Source of the DNA: Pseudomonas gregormendelii
GTDB lineage: Bacteria; Pseudomonadota; Gammaproteobacteria; Pseudomonadales; Pseudomonadaceae
Direction: 5' to 3'
Assembly: GCF_017114825.1 (NCBI RefSeq)
Contig: NZ_JADEVO010000008.1
Coordinates: 1-64,000 of the forward strand
DNA length: 64,000 nucleotides
Made by a program: the position numbers and the translations under genes. Below, one piece after another: positions 8,515 through 16,800 of this stretch (position 1 is the stretch's first letter; each line of letters opens with the position of its first letter). The notes under the pieces are model-generated. The model saw only the letters and a list, made by a program, of their open reading frames with translations, was not told where the DNA came from and did not search any database.

Positions 8515-8883
8515 ATGAAAAGCTCTAGTCCTTCAAGTAATGCGAAAGTTAGCGCTGCATCGGACGCGCATGTAAAGACAAGGCACATCAATGCGCTTCG
8601 ATATAATTTAAAAAAAGTAGTTAATGGTGCGGAAGGAAAATTCACTTCTGCGATTATCCAAGAAATTAAAGAGTTTGGTAAGCAAGCCGATAAATTTAAG
8701 TCATCGATTGCAGGCAATAAAGGTGCTTACAAGGGAGGCGGTGAAGTAAAAATTGCCACACTGAAGAACGTTCTTGACGGCGTAAAGCATTTGGCAAGAC
8801 TGGAAAACAATTTTACAAGTCAGCCAGCATCTGAGGGTTCTATGTTCGATAAAGATTGGGGAGAATCCCCTCGGTTTCAATGA
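8515..8883 (+). CDS. AT-rich orphan at the end of the T3SS locus, possible effector
   Basis: A 122-residue protein from ATG 8515 with a weak AAGGTG 11 bases upstream. Base composition and codon use (AAA, ATT, AAT) are clearly more AT-rich than the genes before it. The first 20 residues are Ser/Ala/Asn-rich (KSSSPSSNAKVSAAS), the composition typical of type III secretion signals. The middle is Lys-rich and probably helical. I recognise no domain. Its place 109 bases after the org series and its composition suggest a transferred gene, perhaps an effector or chaperone; this is inference. Confidence 0.55.
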   Translation: MKSSSPSSNAKVSAASDAHVKTRHINALRYNLKKVVNGAEGKFTSAIIQEIKEFGKQADKFKSSIAGNKGAYKGGGEVKIATLKNVLDGVKHLARLENNFTSQPASEGSMFDKDWGESPRFQ

Positions 8884-8943
8884 AGCTGCCAATGCCAGCG
8901 TCCTGGCTTTGATCCTTTAAGGCGAGTTGCCATGTATTGAACA

Positions 8944-9115
8944 ATGGCGACCTGGTTGCTTACGATAGCGGTTTAGCGTTCAACACGACACGTTGTTGAA
9001 TGATATTCCGCTATCGCGAGCAGGCTCGCTCCCACAGGGGGGGGTGGTGGGAGTGGCGTGGTACCTCGGCGCCGCGGCAGCCGACGAGGAAGTGGAAGTC
9101 ACAGGCTTGGTCCGC
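8944..9115. repeat. Direct repeat copy A flanking the M91-like gene
   Basis: About 172 bases that closely match 9921-10094 in the same orientation. The shared block begins ATGGCGACCTGGTTGCT, contains a REP hairpin (CCGCTATCGCGAGCAGGC) and runs into the 3' end of a sugar-acid dehydratase gene, stopping at GGTCCGC. Copy A carries more substitutions and small indels, including a longer G-run, and its dehydratase frame is degenerate. The 3' border is 11 bases from the effector-like gene stop. Confidence 0.85.
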
Positions 9116-9126
9116 GGGTCTAAGTG

Positions 9127-9750
9127 TTAGTGCTGCTCAAATACCTTTCGCAGATCTCGGACGGAGATTGATATCACCTCCTGGGCTTCATTTTTCTTCT
9201 CCTTATTCATAAGTAACGTCGAGAGTTTTACGAAATGGTCAGTTGTAGTCTGGTCGCGATTGTCTTGTTTTATGTCGTGTCCGACACCTAAGCCAATAGC
9301 GTACAAAGTAGAGTTGCAAATGTGATCGTTACTTGCAAGGTGTCGTATCAACTCGTGCCCGAGTTTGAATGAAGTTGCAGGGTCTGGTTTCATGTCGATC
9401 AATCTGCCTCTTGGTGATTGCTCGCCTGTAATACTCGTCGGGATTTTTGCGTCGGCATTTGCTCTTGAATTTTCACATACGATAACCGCGAGCCCGAGAG
9501 AGGTGATTCTATCGTTCTGGTTTGTGTGGCGATCTATGTTCGAAATATTTTTCAAATGTTGATTTTCGTGCACGGCTTTGGCTAGTAAAGGTTCGTTGAC
9601 TATGACTTGAAAGTGCATAGGCGTGTTTTTGGTTTTGATAATGCGGGCTTTAGTCGGGTTTTTCAGAATGCGGTTACAGGTGCTCGGATTGATTGCGCAG
9701 GGGGGCGGCGAAATCGCTGGTTGGCGGGTTGCTGTCGTGTGTTCAATCAT
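9127..9750 (-). CDS. M91 (NleD/HopH1)-like putative T3SS effector with degenerate zinc motif
   Basis: A 207-residue protein from the ATG at 9750 (AAGGT upstream); the frame opens at a TTG at 9819. The N-terminal 45 residues are Thr/Ser/Pro/Asn-rich, fitting a type III signal. The core reads SPRGRLIDMKPDPATSFKLG followed by HELIRHL. In M91 effectors such as NleD and HopH1 a zinc-binding HE(L/I)xH helix follows an Asp/Pro-rich stretch. Here the fifth residue is Arg and a His follows, so canonical HExxH is not met. The protein may be inactive, altered or only distantly related. It lies beside a T3SS locus and is bracketed by a 172-bp direct repeat, consistent with arrival as a cassette. Base composition is lower in GC than the neighbours. 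Confidence 0.5.
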   Translation of the reverse strand: MIEHTTATRQPAISPPPCAINPSTCNRILKNPTKARIIKTKNTPMHFQVIVNEPLLAKAVHENQHLKNISNIDRHTNQNDRITSLGLAVIVCENSRANADAKIPTSITGEQSPRGRLIDMKPDPATSFKLGHELIRHLASNDHICNSTLYAIGLGVGHDIKQDNRDQTTTDHFVKLSTLLMNKEKKNEAQEVISISVRDLRKVFEQH

Positions 9751-9920
9751 GGTGTTACCTTGTTTTATGGTATGAGTGATCCAAATAAGAATAGACGTAA
9801 AAAGACCGAAGTCTTTCAAAAAACACTCATGCCAGCATTGGACTCATACCTATTGATTCATCGGGCGGTCGCGAGAGTCGGGTGCAACTTTTCCCCCTTC
9901 GCTAAGGCGCTAAGCGAACG

Positions 9921-10094
9921 ATGGCGACCTGGTTGCTCGCGATAGCGGTTTAACGTTCAACACGTTGTTGAATGATATTCCGCTATCGCGAGCAGGCTCG
10001 CTCCCACAGGGGGTGGGTGGGGTTAGTGGGAGTGGCGTGATACCTCGGCGCCGCGGCAGCCGACCAGGAAGTCGAAGTCACAGCCCTGGTCCGC
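9921..10094. repeat. Direct repeat copy B with a long REP hairpin
   Basis: The better preserved copy of the block at 8944-9115. Positions 9934-9948 (TGCTCGCGATAGCGG) and 9980-9994 (CCGCTATCGCGAGCA) are perfect inverted arms, with further complementary sequence in the loop (GTTCAACA/TTGTTGAA), forming a REPIN-like hairpin. The block then continues into the 3' end of the dehydratase remnant on the minus strand. Confidence 0.85.
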
Positions 10095-10190
10095 CTGCAG
10101 TACGTGGTCTATGTGCAGCTGGCGATAGCCGCCGAGGATCATCTGCGGCGGCGGTTGCCGGTCTGCCATGCGCGCCGCGAGTTCGGGCGA
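10023..10190 (-). pseudogene. 3'-end remnant of an IlvD/Edd-type sugar-acid dehydratase
   Basis: The minus-strand frame ending at TAA (10023-10025) encodes about 54 residues ending GCDFDFLVGCRGAEVSRHSH, preceded by GGYRQLHIDHVLQADQ. This resembles the C terminus of IlvD/Edd-family arabonate/gluconate-type dehydratases. Upstream (rightwards) similarity stops near 10190, where a dehydrogenase fragment begins on the other strand, so the first 90 percent of the gene is missing. The family name is from memory; the right border is approximate. Confidence 0.5.
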
Positions 10191-10494
10191 ACCTGCTGAC
10201 CTCGAGCAGTTTGGCGAGCTGACGGCGTTGCTGGAACAGAAGGTCGGACGGATCCTGCTCAACGGCTACCCGACGGGTGTCGAGGTCTGCGATTCGATGG
10301 TGCATGGCGGGCCATACCCGGCGACTTCAGATGCCCGGGGTACTTCGGTCGGTACGCTGGCAATCGACCGCTTCCTGCGGCCGGTGTGCTTCCAGAACTA
10401 CCCCGACAGCCTGCTGCCGGATGCGCTGAAAAATGCCAACCCATTGGGCATTCAACGCCTGGTGGATGGCCAGCCGAGTCGCGATGCCCTCTGA
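10190..10494 (+). pseudogene. C-terminal remnant of ketoglutarate-semialdehyde dehydrogenase
   Basis: About 100 residues up to the TGA at 10492-10494. They read like the C terminus of NADP-dependent 2-ketoglutarate semialdehyde (2,5-dioxovalerate) dehydrogenases: LLNGYPTGVEV, then MVHGGPYPATSD, then RFLRPVCFQNYPDSLLPDAL. The N-terminal 400 or so residues, including the catalytic Cys/Glu, are absent. An ATG at 10168 precedes it, but the similarity starts later, around ADLEQFGEL. Together with the adjacent dehydratase remnant, which belongs to the same kind of pentose/sugar-acid pathway, this marks a deletion or inversion scar next to the T3SS island. Confidence 0.75.
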
Positions 10495-10503
10495 CATTCC
10501 CCT

Positions 10504-10605
10504 GTAAGAGCTGCCGCAGGCTGCGATCTTTTGATCTTTTGATTTTGAATGTCTTGAAATTGCGACAAAGCAGATCAAAAGATCGCAGCCTGCGGCAGCT
10601 CCTAC
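10504..10605. repeat. REPIN, GCTGCCGCAGGCTGCGATC family
   Basis: Two inverted arms built on GAGCTGCCGCAGGCTGCGATC and its complement, about 33 bases each, separated by an AT-rich spacer. The same family recurs at 12513, 18843 and 41753. Confidence 0.9.
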
Positions 10606-10698
10606 GGGGAGGGTGTGTGATATAGGGGTGGTGGGCAGGGATAATCCCGACCACCGCATTGAGCTATCATTGCGTCTTTCTTTTGAAGATTGACTGCC

Positions 10699-10986
10699 AT
10701 GACCGATACCTTGCTCAACGCCCTCGAACACTGCGACATGCTTGAAATCGACGGGCTGCATGCCTTCGATTTCTCTCTCGATGACGACGATAACCTGCAT
10801 ATCGAATGCATGGACGGCCGTGCGCTCAAGCGGTGGGCGTTCAGCATGGCGCAAATCCAGGCGGCGACGTTTGACGCGGCCTTGAAGAGCTGGATCATCA
10901 CCGGCGACTCCGGCGAGCACCGCCTGGTGCCGATGGAAGCCATCGGCGGTGACAACGAGGAGGACGACGAGCATGCGGATGCGTAA
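10699..10986 (+). CDS. Small conserved acidic protein, DUF5629-like
   Basis: A 95-residue protein from ATG 10699 (an in-frame TTG lies at 10690). It is acidic, with a central DDDDNLHIECMDGR segment, and ends in an Asp/Glu tail. It resembles a small Pseudomonas family I associate with DUF5629; that assignment is tentative. It has no signal peptide or catalytic motif. The following lactonase gene starts inside its last 14 bases, so the two are translationally coupled. Confidence 0.65.
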   Translation: MTDTLLNALEHCDMLEIDGLHAFDFSLDDDDNLHIECMDGRALKRWAFSMAQIQAATFDAALKSWIITGDSGEHRLVPMEAIGGDNEEDDEHADA

Positions 10987-12148
10987 TTTCTGGCCGTTGC
11001 TGATGGCTGGCAGTGTGGGCGCCATGGGTGTGCAGGCGGCACCCACGGCGGATTACCAGCTGCTGGTTGGCACTTACACCGCCGGCGCGAGTCAGGGCAT
11101 CTACCGCCTGAACTTCGACAGCGCCACCGGCCAGATCGACGCGAAGCCGCTGCAGGTGGTCGAGAGTGAAAATCCTTCCTGGCTGACCTTGTCCCGGGAC
11201 CAGCGTCACCTGTTCGTGGTCAACGAAAACGGCCCCGGTCAGAAAGACCCGGTCGGGCGCGTCAGCAGCTACTCGATCGATGCGAAAACCCAAGCCCTGA
11301 GCCTGATCAATCAGGTGCAGAGCCTGGGCAACGAGCCGACTCATTCAAGCCTCAGTGCAGACGCCAGCCACTTGTTCGTCAGCAATTATTCCGTGGTCGA
11401 AGACCCGGGCGGCACTCTGGCGGTGTTGCCGGTGGGCGCGGATGGCAAGCTGAAAACCGTGGTGCAGTTGAGCAGCCATGCCTCAAGCCGGGTCAACCCC
11501 GAGCGGCAGATGTCGGCGCACGTGCATTCGACCGTGTCCTCGCCAGACGGCAACTACGTCTTTTCCAACGACCTGGGCGCCGATAAGGTGTTTGTCTATC
11601 GCTTCGACCCCAAGGCCAATCCGGATTTGCCGCTGGTGGCAGCCACCCCTGCGTCCGTCCAGTTACCACCCGGTAGTGGGCCGCGGCATTTGCTGTTCAG
11701 CGGCAATGGCAAGCATGCCTGGCTGACCATGGAAATGAGTGCGCAAGTGGCCGTCTTTGACTATCAGGACGGCAAGCTTGCGCAGACGCAAATGGTCGAG
11801 CTGGCCGCCGGCCAGCCGGCATCGGACAAAGCCGCCGCTGCGCTGCATGCATCGGCGGATGGCAAGTTCCTGTATGTCAGCAACCGGGGTACCGCTAACG
11901 AGCTGCTGGTGTTCGCCATTGATCCTGCCACTGGCCAGCTCAAGGAGCTGCAGCGTCGCTCGGTGGAAGGCGACCACCCGCGCGAGTTTGCCCTCGACCC
12001 AAGCGGCAAGTTCCTGCTGATTGCCAATCAGAAGAGCAACCAGATTGTCGTGGTCGAACGCGATGCCCAGAGCGGTCTGCTGGGTAAAACCGTGCAGAAG
12101 CTGCCAATGGATGCCCCCAGCGACCTCAAGTTTCTGGTGCGTCAATAG
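10973..12148 (+). CDS. Exported lactonase-family beta-propeller protein (6-phosphogluconolactonase/YbhE-like)
   Basis: A 391-residue protein from ATG 10973, with GAGGAGG eight bases upstream. An N-terminal signal peptide (to about VQAAP) sends it to the periplasm. Repeated blade motifs (LVGTYTAGASQGIY, HLFVVNEN, LFVSNYS, NYVFSNDLGADKVFVY, GPRHLLFS, FLYVSNRG, HPREFALDPSGKFLLIANQ) match the seven-bladed Lactonase family (Pfam 10282) that includes E. coli YbhE/Pgl and 3-carboxymuconate cyclase. Because it is exported, a role on cytosolic 6-phosphogluconolactone is doubtful; the substrate is unknown. It overlaps the preceding small gene. Confidence 0.88.
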   Translation: MRMRNFWPLLMAGSVGAMGVQAAPTADYQLLVGTYTAGASQGIYRLNFDSATGQIDAKPLQVVESENPSWLTLSRDQRHLFVVNENGPGQKDPVGRVSSYSIDAKTQALSLINQVQSLGNEPTHSSLSADASHLFVSNYSVVEDPGGTLAVLPVGADGKLKTVVQLSSHASSRVNPERQMSAHVHSTVSSPDGNYVFSNDLGADKVFVYRFDPKANPDLPLVAATPASVQLPPGSGPRHLLFSGNGKHAWLTMEMSAQVAVFDYQDGKLAQTQMVELAAGQPASDKAAAALHASADGKFLYVSNRGTANELLVFAIDPATGQLKELQRRSVEGDHPREFALDPSGKFLLIANQKSNQIVVVERDAQSGLLGKTVQKLPMDAPSDLKFLVRQ

Positions 12149-12304
12149 GCCGCAGCCCCCGGTTGATGGGGCTTGCGCTGTTCTATCAATGAGGCTGATA
12201 TCTGGAAGTGCTACAAAGCATTTCAGGGCAGTAACCCTCGGAGGTTAAGTTTGCTTCACGGCCCCACCGGGCAAGCAAGCCAACTGACTCCGAGGATTAC
12301 CGCC

Positions 12305-12484
12305 ATGAACTTCAATCTCTTCTCCGTAATCGCCGCATCCGCCATTTCCGCTACCGTTGTGTTGCCCACCAGCGCCAGCGTGGAAATCAGCAACAAAAAA
12401 TCCCACACCCAGAGCTACACCCAGAAATACCTGCAGCAGAGTGCCAACTTCTATGCTGCCCTGGATCACAAAACCCAAGCCTGA
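12305..12484 (+). CDS. Small exported protein, 59 residues
   Basis: ATG 12305 with GAGG upstream (CCGAGGATTACCGCC). The product has a clear signal peptide (MNFNLFSVIAASAISATVVL, then PTSASVEIS). The mature part of about 35 residues is polar with Gln/Ser/Tyr (SYTQKYLQQSANFYAAL). No family recognised. A REPIN starts 29 bases after the stop. Confidence 0.6.
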   Translation: MNFNLFSVIAASAISATVVLPTSASVEISNKKSHTQSYTQKYLQQSANFYAALDHKTQA

Positions 12485-12512
12485 AATCCACGAATTTCTT
12501 CGCACTCCCCCC

Positions 12513-12596
12513 GTAGGAGCTGCCGAAGGCTGCGATCTTTTGATCTTGCTTTTTAAAGATCAAAGTCAAAAGATCGCAGCCTTCGGCAGCTCCTAC
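12513..12596. repeat. REPIN, GCTGCCGAAGGCTGCGATC variant
   Basis: Inverted arms GTAGGAGCTGCCGAAGGCTG and complement around an AT-rich centre. Immediately after it, about 12595-12626, is alternating CG/TG sequence (GCGCGCGCGTGTGTGTGT), of the kind that can adopt Z-DNA. Confidence 0.9.
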
Positions 12597-12765
12597 GCGC
12601 GCGCGTGTGTGTGTACGCGCGTGTGATCATTGGTTTGTTTAAACGTCGCGATAGACGGGTTTAATGATCAAGCAAGCTGATGATCACTATGGAAAACCCT
12701 GAGTGGTTGGCCCGGGTTTTTTGATTGATCCTGTGGGCTCTGAAACATGCCCACGGGAGAACACC

Positions 12766-12978
12766 ATGGCCAGCGCAATCCTCACCTCCGCCAAACACGG
12801 CGCCTACCTGGCCATCGGTCTCTACGTGGTCCTGGTGTCGTTCGTCAGTATCTCGGCGCACATGCAGCATGATTTTGAAGCACCGATTCAGGTCGCTTAT
12901 CCCGCCATCCAGTTTGAACACCGCGTGCAGAACGCCGTGGTTGATCACCCAGACGTGGCGGGAGTGGCAGGCTCATGA
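12766..12978 (+). CDS. Small single-span membrane protein, 70 residues
   Basis: ATG 12766 preceded by CGGGAG. One hydrophobic segment at about residues 13-32 (GAYLAIGLYVVLVSFVSIS), then a 38-residue polar tail. The last bases overlap the ATG of the next small gene (ATGA), which supports both as real. No family recognised. Confidence 0.6.
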   Translation: MASAILTSAKHGAYLAIGLYVVLVSFVSISAHMQHDFEAPIQVAYPAIQFEHRVQNAVVDHPDVAGVAGS

Positions 12979-13232
12979 AAGGCAGCAAACTCGGGGTGGT
13001 GGCTTTTTTGGCGTTCATGACCAATGGCACGTCACTGGCAGGCGTCGGGCAAGGCTCGGCTGGCGCTGTAGCACGGTCAATCGAAGCCAATCACAACATG
13101 GCTCACAATATTCAGACCGCCAAGTCCTTGGGGCTCATGGCTGGAAACCCTCCTGCCAAGCGCGCTGGTGATTTTTTCGGGCCGTTCCAGGTGGATTGCT
13201 CGGTGCTGCGGATGTGCGAAGTGTTGGCCTAA
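12975..13232 (+). CDS. Small exported protein, 85 residues
   Basis: Starts by ATGA overlap with the preceding membrane peptide. It has a signal-like N terminus (KLGVVAFLAFMTNGTSLAG) and a mature part of about 60 residues with two Cys near the end (VDCSVLRMCEVLA) that could form a disulfide. No known domain. The two overlapping genes probably act together; function unknown. Confidence 0.55.
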   Translation: MKGSKLGVVAFLAFMTNGTSLAGVGQGSAGAVARSIEANHNMAHNIQTAKSLGLMAGNPPAKRAGDFFGPFQVDCSVLRMCEVLA

Positions 13233-13235
13233 CCC

Positions 13236-13274
13236 ACCGAACCCGCGTACACGGGTACACGGGGGTTCATTTTT
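13236..13274 (+). terminator. Hairpin between the small exported gene and the GST gene
   Basis: Arms GAACCC and GGGTTC around a GC-rich loop, followed by ATTTTT on the + strand, directly after the 85-residue gene stop. It lies between convergent genes and may serve both. Confidence 0.6.
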
Positions 13275-13863
13275 GCATGATCGAGGTGAACAACTCTGAT
13301 TCGATGAAGCGCTGCAACCAGGCCTGCAACCGAACATACGGCGTCTGCGCAAACCACGCCCTGTCCACGTGCGCAAACTGCCGCACGAACGGCATCAATG
13401 CCACATCCGCCAGACACGGATGATCGGCCAGCAAGTAGTCATTACGCTGCAGCAGCTCATCCAGTTTGCTCAAGAATTTCTCACCCTCGGCCCGGTAGAA
13501 CGCCATCGGCTGTTCGGGATAACGCTCGGCGTACTTGTAGTGATTGAGGTGCACCTTGAACACCTGGTCGTTCTCCTCGATCAACGCACGGGTCTGTGCC
13601 TGACCGGCAGGATCATCCTTGAGCGACCAGTCCGCTGGATCGTTCTGTTCCAGTGCCCAGCGCATGATCGCCAGACTCTCATCGATCACCGCGCCGTCGA
13701 TGCTCAGCACCGGCACCGTGCCCTTGGGTGACAGTGCGAGCATCTGTGGTGGCTTGGCCTTCAGGCTGACCTCGACGATCTCCACGGCAACCGCCGAGTA
13801 GCGCAGGGCCATGCGTGCACGCATGGCGTATGGGCAGCGGCGGAAGGAGTAGAGCGTAGTCAT
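13267..13863 (-). CDS. Glutathione S-transferase-like protein
   Basis: A 198-residue cytosolic protein. The N-terminal thioredoxin-like domain (about 1-75) has the CPYA site (RRCPYAMRARMAL), the cis-Pro segment GTVPVL and the glutathione-binding DESLAIMRW. The C-terminal helical domain covers about 85-195. The fold is that of omega/YfcG-like GST or glutaredoxin-type relatives, with a Cys rather than Ser/Tyr active site, so thiol transfer is more likely than conjugation. Its ATG overlaps the stop of sbcC, so it is probably co-transcribed as the last gene after sbcD-sbcC. Confidence 0.85.
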   Translation of the reverse strand: MTTLYSFRRCPYAMRARMALRYSAVAVEIVEVSLKAKPPQMLALSPKGTVPVLSIDGAVIDESLAIMRWALEQNDPADWSLKDDPAGQAQTRALIEENDQVFKVHLNHYKYAERYPEQPMAFYRAEGEKFLSKLDELLQRNDYLLADHPCLADVALMPFVRQFAHVDRAWFAQTPYVRLQAWLQRFIESELFTSIMQK

Positions 13864-16800
13864 TTGACCTCCAGGGTACTCAGGCCATTGCCCTGGCGGT
13901 GGACCTGGATCTGCACCGGAATCCGCTCATGCATTTCCTGTACGTGGGAAATCACCGCGACCTTGCGACCCTGGGCCTGCAGGCCGTCGAGGGCGTCCAT
14001 GGCCAGTTGCAGGGATTCCGGATCGAGGCTGCCGAAGCCTTCGTCGATGAACAGCGATTCGATCTTCAGGGTGCTCGAGGCCATCGATGCCAGGCCCAGG
14101 GCCAGGGCCAATGACACCAGGAAGGTCTCGCCGCCGGACAGCGAATGCACGGACCGCAGCTCATCGCCCATCTCGGTGTCCATCACCAGCAGACCGAGCA
14201 TGCTGCCACCGCGCTTCAAGCGATAGCGCCGCACCAGCTGGCGCAACTGCACGTTGGCGTGGTGCACCAGCAAGTCGAGGTTGTAAGCCTGGGCGATCTT
14301 GCGGAAGGTGTCGCCGGTGGCCGAGCCGATCAGCGCGCTGAGCCGCGCCCAGCGCTGGTATTCGGCATAGGCGTCGGCAATTCGTTGCGCCAGTGCCTGA
14401 TTGGCGGTCTGCCGGCGTTGGTCCTCCGCCTGCTCGGCGCGCAACTCGGCGCAAAGGTGTTCGCTGGCGGCGAGCTGGCCCTGCAGCTCGGCGAGTGCGG
14501 TCGCCAGTTGCTCTGCGTCCAGATTGCCGTTGTGCTGCGCCTGATGACTGGCCAGGCGCTTGTCGCGCTCATGCAGCAGCACCTTGGCTTGCTCCAGGGC
14601 TTTTTCATTGAGCTGCAAGCGTTGACGTAATTGGCCGAGCTGCTGGTCGTCGACGCCAAGTAGCTGTTCAAGCCCCCCGTCATCCAGCTCCGGGTGCAAG
14701 GCGCGCCAGTCGACGATCTTCGCACTCAGCTCGCGCTCTTCGGCTTCCAGGGCGATCAGGTGCTCCTGCTGCGCCTTGAGCTCGGCGGCCAACTGCACCA
14801 GGCCCGTGCGCACCGATTGCAGCTCCTGGCTGACTGCCGCTTGGGCATTGCGCGCCTGCTCAACCGCCTGATCCAGTTGCTGCTGCCAGTGTTCGGCGCT
14901 GTCATGGGCACCCAACAACTGGGCAAGTTGCTGTTGGCAGGCCTGTTGCTGCTCGGCGAGGGCGTTGAACTGCTGCAGCGCCGCTTCCAGCTGCTGGACG
15001 CGCGTCAGTTGGCGATCCTGTTCCTTCTCCAGCGTCTGCTGGCGTTGTTGCTGCTCACTGAGTTCGTCGCGTTGCTGATCAAGCTGTTCCAGGCGCTGGG
15101 TGATCTGGCGGTCCAGCTGCATGAAGGTCGCGGCCGGCTCATTGCGCAAGGCGTCCAGCGTCTCGGCGGGGAGCAGGCTGCTGAAGGCGCTCAGTTCCTC
15201 ATCCAGGCGCTGGCGATCATTGCCCAGCTCGCGTTGCTGATTGGCCAGGTGCTGGGTCGCCTGCTGGCTCGCGGTCTCGGCGTTGCGCAGCTGCTGTTGC
15301 AGGCGCGCGGCGTCCTGTTGCAGGGTGAGCAGGGCGGTTTGGCGCAGTTCGTCCTGGCTGATGCTCTGGTTTAACTGGCTGTTTTGCTGGGCCAGCCAGG
15401 CATCGCGCCGAGCGCCGTCCTGGTTGAACAGTTGGGCCGACAGTGGGTGCGCTTGGAGGCTCGGCGCCAGGCTGCCTTGTTGCGCGACCAGTTGCTCCTG
15501 CTGTTGCAGCAACTCCTTTTGCTGGGCGATGACGCCGCCGACCTCGGTGCGCAGGTCCGTGAGTTTTTCCTTGAGCGCATCCACCACTTGCTGGGCGTTG
15601 GCCTGTTCACTCTCATCGTGGCGGCCCAGGCTTTGCAACAACGCCTCGGGCTGATGATAAGGATGGTCGGGGCTGCCGCAGACCGGGCAGGGCTGATCGG
15701 CCTGCAATTGCTCGCGCAGCTCTTCGACACTGGCGCTGCGGGCCAGGCGCTGGCGCTCGAGCAGTTCACGGGTGACGGTCAGGGTCTGTTCGGCGACAGC
15801 CAGTTCGTTCCTGGTCTTGACCCCGTCCTGGGTCAGCCGCTCGCGTTCCTGCTGGGCTGCGCCCTGGCGCTGCTGCAGTTCGGCGACACGTTGGTCGAGC
15901 GCCTGCTGGCTGGCCCACAGTCGCGTCAGTTCTTCGAATGCGCGCAGTTGCTTGCGGTTGTCCTGCAACAGATTGCCGAGCAACTGGATCTGTTCGGCCA
16001 CCGCCTCCGGCTCGGCACCAGCCTCTTTGTAGAGCACTTCCAGATTGTGTTTTTGCCCGGCCCATTCCGCAGCGGCCTGGCTGGCTTGTTGCTCCAGGGA
16101 CGCCAGCTCCGCCTGGCCCTTGTTCAGGCGATTACCGATCAGCATCAATTGCTGCAAGCGGTCGCGGTAGGCATTCCAGGCATCGCTCAGCGGGGCCAGG
16201 TGAGTGCTTTGCTCAAGCTCGGCGCCAATGCGCTGCAGGCGTTCGACCACTCGTTGCTGCTGATCGAGCAGCCCTTGAATGGTGTTTTGACCTTCGCTGC
16301 AGGCCTGTTCGGCCTGCTGCTTGCGTTCGGCGCTGAGGCCGGTGTCCTTGATCAGGCGGGCGAGGCTGCTTTGCGCTTCGAAGGCCTGGCGCAGCAGTGG
16401 CGCGCCCGATGTGTGCTGAGCCTGTGCCTCGCTCAGCGCTGCTTGTGCATTGCCCAGGCTCTGTTCGAGTTGTGCCTGGCGCGCCTGCAGATCCTGTTGT
16501 TGCCGGGTCTGCTGCTGAATCTGCGCAGCCAAGGGCGCAAGCCGGGCCTTGAGTTCGCTCTGGCGGGCGAACTGGTGCCTTTGTGGCGCCAATTGCTCCA
16601 GGCGAGTCAACTTCAGACGATCGCCGGCCAGGTGCTGCCAATCCTGTTGGGCGCTGGTCAATTGTTCGGTGGCGCCCCGTTGTTCGTCCTGCAATTGGCG
16701 CAGTTCCTTGAGCCAGGTGTGCTGCAACTCAAGCTGCTTGAGTTGCGCCTGCTGGTGCTTGAGTTGCTGCTGCGCCTGGTTGAAACGTTCATCGAGTTCG

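Noticed and set aside
9607..9945. 112-codon + strand ORF
   Set aside because: Overlaps the M91-like gene start and runs into repeat copy B; no similarity or ribosome site.
8884..10500. tRNA-associated integration site with integrase
   Set aside because: No tRNA-like fold and no integrase or transposase gene was found at the island border.
12517..12596. Possible rho-independent terminator after the 59-residue gene
   Set aside because: The hairpin belongs to a REPIN family found elsewhere; termination may be incidental.
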